Shown: piece after piece, positions 1-12,000 of the stretch
Position numbering within the stretch: position 1 is the first letter of the stretch
How the letters are laid out: each line of letters opens with the position of its first letter
Source: Montifringilla adamsi
Lineage: Eukaryota > Chordata > Aves > Passeriformes > Passeridae
Direction of reading: 5' to 3'
NCBI GenBank assembly: GCA_017590115.1
Contig: JAGGNK010012892.1
Span: forward strand, 2,954,351 to 3,018,350
DNA: 64,000 bases
Notes under the pieces: model-generated
The model's input: only the letters and a program-made list of their open reading frames with translations
What the model was told of the DNA's origin: nothing
The model's database searches: none
Translations under genes and position numbers: made by a program

Positions 1-2914
1 AAGATTCAGAGGATAAGCTGAGGGTGGTTGGTTGAGCTGTATCTATAAATTCAACATGACTTTAAGCCTATCTCAGGTGACATTCTGTTTTCCCAGCACC
101 TTTATTTAATTTGAGAGACTGTGTGGTTTTACATTCCCTGAAGGTTTTATTTTGTATTCCACACTGCTTTCAAAGGCATAGTCAGAAAGCTGCTATTAAA
201 ATGCAGGGATTGAAGTGATGCCCTCGACATTGAAAGCAGCAGAATTACATCCTGGAAGAAAAGCTGACACCTTGAGGAAGATATGGTCTTAATTTTTGGT
301 TTTTTTCCCCCCTTTAAAATTTCCTAAGAATATTTGATAGCTCTTCCTCTAATTTTGGGTCTGACTGCACTGCTTCTCTGTTGGTCAAACCCCTTTGTGT
401 TGCTTAATACAAGTGGTCAGCATAAGGAGCAAAAAGTCTTTGATGGGTGGATCCCTCCAGCCCCTGTCTCCTGAGTGGGTTTAGTGATGCGCTATCACTG
501 ATGTGGGTTATTCTTTCCTGCCTTCTAAAAAAAATGTCGGAAGTCCTTTAAATCCCTTCTAATTCTGTTGTATCCATTTCTGTAACACCTTCATTAAAAT
601 ATTGGAGGGGACAACTAATTTGTGAATATTTGTATATGCTTTGTGGAACCCTCACATAATTAAAAATCAGAGATATTCATTAAGGGAGAATACATGCACA
701 GCCTCTGTTGCCTTCCTTAGAATTGCTTAGAGATAAATACTAATTGGGGTTTTTTGGGCATGGTTTCTTAAAACCTTTTCTAAAGTGTATTTAATTTACC
801 AAATGTCTTCTGGTCTGCTCTGTTTTGAAAATTTCAGTAATTTCAAACATTTTCCCCCATTTTCTTTGCCATAATTAACTGTTTTAGCCTTTTGCTCTGT
901 ATTATTCATAAAGAACAACATTGCTGCTTCTGTTCAATAACTTTTTTCCTGGAATAGCAATTTTCAGTGGCTTGGCAATGTCAAATAGAATTTCATAGCT
1001 CAAAGTGAGTGATTTCTGGACAACTCTGTGGATTTTGGTTTGCCTCTTTTTTTTTTCTTTTTTTTTTCTTTTTTGGGCAAGCCATAAATATCACAGCTAC
1101 ACAGCAAATCAGGAAAACATCTAGCAATTACTTTAATGTATTGTTAATGGTCTTTCAGTTAGATGGTTTATCTGGATTTTCTGTTCAGTTTCCATCCTCT
1201 GTTGATGACCAAGCCTGTGTAATTTGTGAGTGAATATTCCTGCAGCCCTTTTAATCAGAATAACCTGGTCTTTTGGAGAAGCAGTCTCTCTGAGTTGGGT
1301 GGCATGTGCCTGGCAGGAAGATGCAGAGTTTTACCCTTTCTCTTTGTCTGGGTGATGTGGCAGCTGGGGTCCTTTTACTTCAAACTCAATATATCTGAAG
1401 TGATGGCCTTATCTGAATGTGTCAAGTAAACTTATACTCATTCTTCATCCTGCATTCCCTATTTCCTTCCACATTCTCCTCTTCTGTTGCACAGATTTGT
1501 CTGCCCAGGGTTATGAAAATGGCTTTTAGAGGCAAACATTACCTGGTGATTTAGAGACAGGGTAATGCAAGAATGCTGTTGTGTGTTAGGCTCTGATGTA
1601 TCTCAACCTCTTGGTTTATTTGGTAATATTTAGACAGTGCCTAAAGATAGACTCACCTACAAAGATGTAATGCATAACATTTATGTAGTACTTTGCATTT
1701 TCAGTGATACAAAGATTGATCTACTTGGTATGCTAAATAAATGCTAATAGATCTATTCTGTGTTGTTATGGAAGTAGAAGAAGTACTGACTGCAGTTTAT
1801 GTAATTTCTTTTTCAACAGAATGCAGTAAGTATGGCTTGTTTGCAGTGCTGATTTTGCTGCATGCCAACTTTTAACTCTCATCTAGAGCTATGCAAGTTT
1901 TGCAATCTCTGAGTGATAATTGCAGTTGGTGAGAGGGGCAGCATTTGTGGCTGAGGAATTTTGGTGATCAGCTATGATTTTGCTTCATTTAAAACTAAAA
2001 TGATAAAAGTAATCTGTGCTACCTCAATATTTTCTAATCTGCTTGCGTGTTCTTAATCTCATTTAGCAACCAGATCCTTAATTCAAACATTCAAATGATT
2101 GATCACTTCAGTGATAAAAATTCTGTCAGCATAATTTAAGCTTCACAGGTACTGTACAGCAGATTATTTGGGAGTTTAAAAAGGCAGAGAGTCACGTCAC
2201 AGCCTGTGACACTGCCTCCTTCCTGTGCCCACCCCTCCTGCTGGGGTCTACTCCACTCCCTGGTCCCTTCTGCCAAGGGTCACACATCTGCTTGCTCCCT
2301 AACCCAGTTGTAGATTAATTAGCCTGCTAGAGGAGTTTTAGTCAATGAAGCTCTTTTGTTTCCCACCATTTCAAGGGGCAGTTTTTTGGCAGGGAGGAGC
2401 TGGGTTGACCTCTGGGGCCAATAATCTCTTAACCCAGGCTCAGCTGCAACTGGAAAAGCAGCTTGAGTCTTGTTCTGTAGGGAAATGGAATGCTTTATTG
2501 GCTGCTGAGTGGAAAAGAGCTAGTGCTACTGTCATGATTTTATTTATCAGACCCTGCAGGAGCCTACATTTTACATATGGGGACAGATCAGTGCAGGCAA
2601 AACTTTGGTTGTTTGTTCCCTGACACCACAAGTGTCCTTATGACTTGTTAAAAGGAATCAGTGTGGAGGCATCAGGAATAAAACCTACAGAGGCTTTTGT
2701 CCCTCCCAACAGACAAAGCCTCAGGGAAGGATTTGGTCTAAAATTTCTGAACTAATCGTGATCTCAATCAAATATTACTCCAACCATCACCTCACAAAAC
2801 TGGAGGGAGCAGTTATTACAGTGGCTTGTTGACCTGCAGCTGCTGCAGTAACTCACTCCAGCTGGGCTCCTGGCTGTTTACACAAAGCAAACTCAAACAT
2901 GTTTCATCTGACAG
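1..2914 (+). other. MYO1B: MYO1B intron (3' part), upstream of first visible exon
   Basis: AT-rich non-coding sequence that ends in an AG acceptor before 2915. I looked for the preceding motor exon, which should contain the switch II DIYGFE motif, and did not find it, so it must lie upstream. A 32-nt pyrimidine run sits at 1043-1074. Short open frames here show no family resemblance. Confidence 0.8.
1043..1074. repeat. Polypyrimidine (T-rich) tract
   Basis: A 32-nt run of almost pure T interrupted by a few C. It lies far from the exon at 2915, so it is a simple repeat and not the acceptor tract. Confidence 0.8.
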
Positions 2915-3019
2915 GACAACAGCTTTGAGCAATTCATTATCAACTACTGTAATGAGAAGCTGCAGCAGATCTTCATTGAACTTACCCTCAAAGAAGAGCA
3001 GGAGGAATACATCCGAGAG
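2915..3019 (+). CDS. MYO1B: MYO1B exon: motor relay helix
   Basis: The exon has 105 nt and is phase 0 at both ends. It begins DNSFEQF directly after the position where switch II should end, and runs through [12 protein letters not shown] to EEYIRE. This is the relay helix that couples the nucleotide site to the converter. The acceptor is ACAG and the donor is GTAATA. Confidence 0.96.
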
Positions 3020-6000
3020 GTAATACTTGAATGGATCTTTCCTTACCCTCCTCCCTTTGTCCCTGTAAAGATGCACAGGCAGGCAGGCAGGAACCATTTT
3101 TCAGGCAACAGAGGCACTTTTTGACCACAGGGCTGACATGGAGCATGTTTGTGTGGGGCTGTGTGGTAGTCACATTAAGCAAAAAATGTTGGTTTGGCAT
3201 TTGTTTCACATTATGAGTTCTCCAGGTAAAACCAGACCCAGCTCTGATTCATTCGTTGGCAACCACGACTGGCACTTCTGAGCAAGGGCTAATTGATTTA
3301 TGAGAACACTAATATCACTTTCTGGTATTAGTACCATTACCCTGCAGCCTGTGTTTTGGATTTTAGTGATGTCTGGGATGCACCCAAAAGCAGCCACAGC
3401 CAGTCCTTCAGCTGGGTGGCTAAAATAACAGCACACAACGTGAAAGAAACTGCAAATAGAGTTTGGGTCTAGTGTTCTTTCAGGTATGTGAGCTTTATGG
3501 ATAAATTTGAGATGTCCTGTGGAGCCCAGCCTCTGCTGTTTGATGTTATTCTGTGAGTGAACATCAAGCTAAAGTTTTAATAGGTTTTAGCAGTGCTCCA
3601 CATGATACACAGAGCTCAGACAAAATACCAACTCCCAGCTGTAAAAACTGGCACACACTGTCTGTACTCAAACTGGATAATACCATTTTGCTATATAAAC
3701 ATTTTTTAAAATGACATAAAGTTCCTGCCTTACAATCCTGAGGATAACATGAAATTTCAGCATCTCTTTATAATTTTGCATTTAGTGGTGAACCATCATT
3801 ACTGCAATTTGGTTCTTGAATGATATTTCAAATGCTCTGAGAAAAGTAAACTGTAAGAAGTACCACAGAGTGCAAATTGAGAATGAAATTAGTATTTTCC
3901 ATCTTTCAGTCCTTTGCCCTACCAGTGCTACCTCGTCATGCATTGGCATCTCATCCTGGAAATTTTATCACTGATGTTTGAAAAAGAATTGAGATACTAA
4001 GAACATCTGAACAACTGTCATACTTTGGATTTTTCAAATGGTCTTATCTAAATTTAGCCTTCTTTCTTCCTCTTATTAAAAAAAAAAATCCCAAAAACGA
4101 AAAACTTAGCAATTTTGCTCTCAGGAGCTTGCAGTGACATGGGCTGATTTCCTTCTGGCCAGTGGGAGCGTGGGCAGCATGGGAGGAGCCTGGCCTGGCG
4201 CCAGGGAGTGCATGGGAAGCTGACATGGGTGCGGGAAAGGAATGGAGAGTGACTTTGGCAGCCACTCAAGGACACTCATTTTGTGCAGATAATGTTAGTA
4301 GTAGATGATTGCATTTTTTTTTCCCCCCCTAATAAATGAATTGTTGGTAAGCATGAGGAATTAAATTTGAATGCAGTACCATGGTTAACTGGAATATCAT
4401 TCTAATTGCTTAGAGGAAAAGCTCCCTCCATTGTTTTCCTGTTCATACATTTATTTATATTTTCTTGTAGGGGATTGAATGGACTCATATTGAATATTTC
4501 AACAATGCTATCATTTGTGACCTAATAGAAAATGTAAGTTGTATTCAAGAACCTCTCTGGATAATTTTTAATGCATGGATTTAATTTAAGTGTAACGTCT
4601 GTATGCATCCTCATGCACTAAATTTTGTGAAACATGCCACTTGTTGTATTATGCATTTTATTATTATTTGCATTATGTATTATGCATATTATTATGCATA
4701 GGGTTTTTTTATGAGCTACAAAATTACTTTTGTAGAAGCATTCAGCAGTACCTACACCAAAAAACACCCCAAACCTAGAACAAATCAAACAGCTCTTAAA
4801 TGTTTACATTTAGGGCTGTTTTCAATAGCAGATATCACAAGCTGCCCTGTAATTAACATTTCTTTTCATATGGAGCTAGAAAACTCAATTACATGTTACT
4901 GACTGTTTGAGGTACTCACAGTACTTGTATATACTGAGAAGATTTCCAATGCAAGAAAGATAAAATTCCTTAACAATCACAAAAGAAAAGTTTTTAACCA
5001 TTAACATAAAATATATTGTGGTTTTATCATAAACCAGATACTTTCAGTCGAGTTGGATTTGCTGCAGTCTGAGTAAATGACACGAGGTTTCAGTGTGAGT
5101 TTTGGGATTCAGATCTCATAAAAAGGCTTTCAAAAATGCAAGTGCTAAAAATCAGTTGGAAATGGTCATGAGGTAAAAAGAGCCAAACTTTGAGATGGCT
5201 CTAAGAATGTTTTCCTGGGTAGCAGAAGTTGAAAAAGTGAATTATCTCCTTTTTGGGCTGTGATGGAAACAAATACTAAAGCTCTTGCTTTGAAACTTCA
5301 GAACCAAACTGGAATCCTGGCCATGCTGGATGAAGAATGCCTGAGACCAGGGACAGTTACTGATGACACCTTTTTAGAAAAACTGAACCAGGTCTGTGCC
5401 ACTCACCAGCATTTCGAGAGCAGGATGAGCAAGTGCTCCCGGTTCCTCAATGACACCTCCCTGCCTCACAGCTGCTTCAGGATTCAGCACTATGCTGGCA
5501 AGGTACCTGCTGAAGGGAGCACCTGGGGTGTGGGGGCTGCTGTAGCTGGTTGAAAAATCCAGACCTGTCTTAGTCTTTTCTGCCTTAAGCCTTGAATCTG
5601 TGATTTGGGCTGGAAGGCCTGAAGAGATCTTGGAATGGTTTTGGTTGAAATGAACTTAAATGTCACTTAGTTCCAAACCCTGCTATGAGCAGAGACACCT
5701 TTTACTAGAGCCCCATCCGGCCTGGTCTTGGACACTTCCAGGGGTGGGGCAGCCACAGCTTCTGTGGCAGCCTGTGCCAGAGCCTTACCACCCTGACAGG
5801 GAAGGATTTCTTCCTGCTACCTGACCTAAACCTGCCCTCTGTCAGTCTGAAGCCCCTGCCCCTTGTCCTGCCACTACATGCCCTTGCTGCTCTGGCTGAA
5901 ATCAAAGCAGTTCTCCTTTCATCAAAGGACAAAGGTGCCCCATGTGCTTTGGTGCTGCATTAGGTCTCTGGAAATAAATCATTGCTCACAGTGACAAAAA

Positions 6001-9000
6001 TTCACACAAATTTGTTGGCAACATATTTTGGAAAACATGCCCTTTGTCACTGAGCTAGCTGCAGTTCTTAGTCACGTGGTTGAGAAAATGCAGTTTTTGT
6101 ACATTTGAAGGAACTGAGTTTGATACTCTGTGTTTAAACAGATGTCAGAGAAAGCTATACAGAGGGCTTGCAAACATTTGCATTTTACAAATGTTTGTAT
6201 TTGCATTTTTCAACATAAGCAGTATGAATAAATGCAAGTCTGACAGCTTTCAGTGTGTAATCCACTATGACTTTTTATTAATGAAAATCAAAATAATTAA
6301 ATTTGTAGACTGAAGACAATCTATTTTTTAAAAATTGAAAGTAAATGTAGGGTTGAAATTATATCTCTTGTCTGAATCTACTGAATTGATAATACTGCAC
6401 TGTAAAGAATATTTGGAAGGTGTTTCATTTCCCTAGCACTGCTTGATGCTTTTTGATATTTTCTCAGTCTTACAATTTTGAATGGCTCAATAGTTTTTTC
6501 ATTCAAAATAGTCCTGGAAATATCAGCCTTTGAACCTTTCAGGCTTTCATTCACGTTAGTTATCAAGAAGAGTTTGTAGCTGCATATAATCTGTCAGGGG
6601 TTAATACCTAGGTACTTCTTTGGTTGTCAAAAATCTAAGTGAATTGAAAATACCCCAGTGCTGTGAGAAGGGCTGTGCACAGATTGTGTCTTAGCAGGCA
6701 GTGAGGGTCTTTGATTGTTACAGGCATTCACTTACCCAGCAGAGTGAATTCCTCCTATTTTGGGAGGAATGTTGTTTTTCCATCCTCAGCTGAGAACATT
6801 TTGATCTTGTCACTGGTCAACAAAAGTTTGACCCTCCTTTTAAGAAATATAAGTAATTTCATGTGAACAGTTTGGGTTTTGTTATTTTTTTTTTTCAGTG
6901 GTGGCATTTACTGCACCTGTCAGAGCCAGAAACGTGTCTTCCAAAGCAAAACGCTGCCTTCTGAGTTCCCAGTAACTTGCTGTTGTGTAACATACGTGTC
7001 AATACTATTTTCATTCAGTATTCTGTGTACTTAGCACATACCTATGCAGAACGGAGAAATCATGGGTCTGAAGAGGAATCTGTATTACCAGCCAGATGAC
7101 TTGTCACAATTAATCAAATACGTTTCCTACCCTCAAAAATTAAAGAAGCCAGTAGCAATCTTTGGTCTGCATGAAGTTCCTCAGGCTGCCTCCTGGGTAC
7201 CCAGCTGCAGGTCAGAGCTTTGTACTCATGCTTGTTGTTATTGGACTGCTTTCCTGGTAAAAGTCCTTTAAAATAACAGTCCCCTGGGGGCTGCACAGCT
7301 TGCTGCTTGCCCTCTGATAGCAAGAGGTGATATTCCATATCTTGTTTTAGTTAGGCAAATAATGTAAGCATTAGTACTTTGAAAGGAAAGGGTATTTTTG
7401 TTGTTTTGGTTCAAAAGAGAGGGAGAAAAACCTCGTCAGACAGGAAAAAAGATAGATTGTTTTGGAGTCTTGGCAGGTGGTGCTGTATCAGAGTTATCAT
7501 GGAAAAAGGGTTTCTTCCACTTCAGGAATCAGAATTGATTGACACAGGGAACTGTTGGCAGCATGAGAAAATGCATCTTTCCCAGGTAGCATGTTCACAG
7601 ACATGTTATCCAACAAAAAGCTGTTCAAATGTCAGATTTAAAATGAAAGCTGAAATATCCTTTGGTTCTTTTGGACAGTGTGTAAGGAGGAGAAATCAAT
7701 TTCTTGGGTCAGTTTTGAACTGTAGTTCGAAACCTGTAGTTCAAAACTACCTGATGCTGTAGTTCAAAACCTGTGCTGATGACTCTTCTCTGTTGTTCAG
7801 GTGATGTACCAAGTGGAAGGATTTGTTGACAAAAATAATGATCTGCTGTACCGTGACCTCTCCCAGGCCATGTGGAAGGCCAGCCACTCCCTTATCAAAG
7901 CATTGTTCCCAGAAGGAAACCCTGCTAAGATCAATCTGAAGAGACCACCAACAGCAGGTTCACAGTTCAAGGCTTCAGTTGCTACCCTGATGAAAAATCT
8001 CCAGACAAAAAATCCAAACTACATCAGGTAAATTCCCCAGTGCCAAAGATTTGGTCAATTTGTTTGACGAGGTTATAAAAAAGAAGCAAAAAAAACCCTT
8101 GGTGTCCAGGGCTAAACTGTTGAAATGTATGGTTTGAATTCACCGTAATAGCTGTTGGCATGTACAGTGCAAAGATACGTCCCTTTTGGTTCTGCTGTGC
8201 AGGTGCATCAAGCCCAATGACAAAAAGGCTGCACACATTTTCAACGAAGCCTTGGTGTGCCACCAGATCCGCTACCTGGGGCTCCTGGAGAACGTGCGGG
8301 TCCGGCGGGCGGGCTACGCCTTCCGGCAGCCCTACGAGCCCTGCCTGGAGAGGTACAAGATGCTCTGCAAGCAGACCTGGCCCCACTGGAGAGGGCCAGC
8401 CAGGTAGGCAAACAGCAATATTCCTACCTGTCCCGAGGGAAATTCCCATCTTCCACGTGTCCTGAGCTTTGAGTTGTCGCACATACGTTGTGAAAGGAAT
8501 ACAGTGCAGGCATTACTGATTTGGGTCTGAGAGATGCTGCAGTGGATTCAAAATAACTGGGAGGGCTGCAATGATCAGGAGGGCTCTTGTCTTTAATGAC
8601 CAACTTTCAAAGTGTAAGGACACTCATTTTGTTGAAGACAGCCATACAATCTTCCTCTGCCCTTTCAGGAATAACTTTACATAATGATTGGGGAAGATTA
8701 TCAGATAATGCCTCTTACAAATCAATTATATTAAAGATATACTTTTAAATTGCATAGTATTCACATTTTCTCCACATTTTATTTTTTGCAAATAATACCT
8801 GGGATGGGCAAATAAGTTTCTATTACTTCTTTTTACATGTGGCCACTAAAAGCAATATTTAAATATCTTTCATAATTGATTAACATCTTTTAGCTACAAT
8901 ATAAGTCTTTAGGTTATCAAGACAATGGTGGCAGTGCAGTGTTGGTAACAATAGCATTGCAATAATCATCACGAAGATCTGCACAGTTCCACTTCCCTTT

Positions 9001-12000
9001 TTTCTGTTGGTGTTCATAAAATGCATTTGATGAGAATGGAATTGTGGCATTTGTCAAACTCGTCAGTCTTTGTTTCACATTCTGACATTAGTGTCAGCCC
9101 TTGCTTTTTCCTTTCTTCTGTTTTTAAGTAAAATAATTATAGATGTAAGAGTAAAAAATAGGCCGTTGCTGATGCTGTAAAATAAAATTTGCTCCTTTTT
9201 TCATCAAATTATTCTGAATCTTTACAGTGATTATTCTTGCCTTTAGCAGAATAAACCACTGAGTAAATGAGTTAGGTTTTCAATCTTCTTATGTCAAGCA
9301 CTATTTAAGAGTTTAAAATATGCTTTCATATACCTTCCATAAGTTAAGCTGTGAATATGTAAACGAAGATGTTTTAGAGCTGGGGGTCATGTTTGTTAAG
9401 CTCATTTACTCCTTCTTAGGGCTGGAGTAGAGGTGCTGTTTAATGAACTGGGAATCCCTGAAGAGGAATTTTCATTCGGTAGATCAAAGATATTCATCCG
9501 CAACCCAAGAACAGTAAGTGCAAAATGCCTCCTGCAAAATCAAGCCCTCTCTCATGAGGACAGCATCATTCACTACCTGATTCCTAGAGATTTTTCTCCA
9601 TGCAGTGCTTTGATGTATTGCTATGACCGTAGCATAAAAAAATAAAAGCAATTTTTAATGTTAGGCCCATTAAAATCAACATGAATCAAGATTCTACAAT
9701 AGCTGTCAGCCTTAATTTAATATAACTTTTGAGCAGTGACTTGTGACATTGTATCTGCCACAGATCTTGTTGGGGTACCTGCCTGTAGCTCTGGAGATGA
9801 ATAAAACAACGTGTGGCTGAGGGGGGACTTCAGTAAAGAGGAGATTTCTTACAAGAGCTGTGCTTATGGGTTTTTTTCCTTGTCTCTCCTCTCCTGCTGT
9901 TTTTCTTCCAATGTCTAACAAAACCCTGAAAACCCCCACACCCAGCTCTTCAAACTAGAAGACCTGAGAAAGCAGCGTCTGGAGGACTTGGCTACTTTGA
10001 TTGAGAAGATTTACAGAGGTTGGAAGTGCCGCACTCACTTCTTGTTAATGAAGAAATGCCAGATTGTGATCGCTTCCTGGTTCAGGAGATACTCAGTAAG
10101 ATGCCATCCTTACTACATGGGGGATTCTCTTCATTGTTTAATGCATATAACCTTCATGGGATATTTTTCCTCAATATGCACAGAGAGCTGTTGAAAGAAT
10201 TCAATTTTATGTTAATACTTATGTACCAATAGGGGGAATAAAGAAAATTTAGTTTGTGTAGACTACTGTTAAGTGCTTACACTGTGGTCGTTTTTAAAAA
10301 ATTAAAAAGCTCACCAGAATCCTTTCACTCTGGGAGAGCAGGATTCTCTGGCTCAGCTGGGAAGAGTCTTTTTCATTCAGCTAAAATGCTGTGCTTCCCG
10401 ACACATACAGCGCTCTCAAAACATATGGTTAATGTGTAAAAAATGTTCAGTAATATACATGTGCAGTTCTGTGGAATTCAGTCATTCCTAAGCCTTTTTG
10501 TGGTTTTGCCTTATTTGGAACACTTGCCTTAGACTCAAAAATGCTGCCTGTAGGGGTTTATTTTAATTGTAACTCCTAAGACTCGTAATTTGGTATCATT
10601 ATTGATACAGTTCATCTTAAAGCAGTTTCAGTTCTGAGTGTGGACTGAGTGTTCTGTGCCACAAACTTAACAGCACTAATACATGACTCTTCCATGTTTT
10701 CTTGGCAGTTAGTAAATAATACTGACTTACTGACTGATAAAAAAGATTTATTTGTTTTTAAAGCCACTCTTGAACTTCTCAGCTGCATTTTGTTGTTGCT
10801 GGGGAACAGCACAAGCATATCGGAAATGTTGATGAAACACTGAAAGAAAGTCTTCTTAAACTGCAAGTGGCAGTTGACAAATCCTCATTTTTCAGTTGAC
10901 AAGCACTTCTGTTTGTCCTCTTGAAAGCCATCAGTGTTTGGTTCACTTCTCTTGGATAATTAGAGGGAAGTATAGATCATTTGGAAAAAGTGGCATGGCT
11001 GAAACATGCTTCTTGACTGTAAAAGCTCTTCTCTCTGACTTTTTGTGCCTGAAAGCCCCGTTCCTACAAACATCATCATTACAGAATTGCATTGTGCCCA
11101 TGTGGCTTCATTATGATCTCACGCAATCTTAATAAATTTAAAATGGACTTACCGCAGCTAGATTGGCACAGCTTTAAATATAAAGAAATGAAAACAAATA
11201 CATGACCAAGAACTGCTGATTTCTTCACTGTAAGCCTTTATTGGGTCACTGGTGAAGCATGGCAGCAGTTGTTTTATTGGTGATGATAGAGGCCAAAAAA
11301 ATAAAGTTTCCTCAGCCTCTTCATGTGGATGGAAGCACCGCTCTCCTAACCCAACATGACGGGTAGGCACTGTGCCTTGAAGGTTTGATGGGAAATCCCT
11401 GGAATGAATAAAGCTTTTTTGAGTAACTTGAGGATCTGCAGGCACTTGTCTGTCTTTTGCCTTGCAGGGCATGACAGACAGACAGCAGCTGTGGCATGAG
11501 GGTGGCCCAGGGGGACCCTCTCCAGCTTGCTCACAGATTTTCACTCTCACTGAGAGGCCTGAATGTCAAGTCTAAAAGCCCTGCTGCAAATTCTGTCAAT
11601 TTAGTATTATACTAAACACTGGGCTACTGGAGAACTGAACTTTTTAGAAGGAAAATACTCAGCTGTCCAGGAAATTTATTGTTCAGCCTGGCACATTTAA
11701 ATAGTATTCCAGCATCTCATTCAGAAATCCATGCTTTTGGTTTTTTTGCTCTTCCTAAGTTATCATCAGCCATAATAAAGGCACTGTGGGTAATAGGAAC
11801 AGCACATGTCTTATGAAAAGGTGGTAAAAAGCTTAGCCTACAAACCTGAGTATGTGTGACAGTTCATGTGCTACTCTGGTGGTGGGAAAGACAAATAAAG
11901 CTCTTACTGTTAGCATTTAATGTGCAATTGTGCTGCTGACCATGAACTTAGTGTTTCTGTAAACACAGTGACATTGTCCATGCAGCATTGTTGATGTGCT

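Noticed and set aside
8024..8482. 152-codon minus-strand frame over a MYO1B exon
   Set aside because: It is the complement of the GC-rich motor exon at 8203-8403, so a shadow frame.
9433..9645. Extension of the converter exon past 9513
   Set aside because: The reading frame simply runs into the intron after a good GTAAGT donor, and the following exon restores the family sequence.
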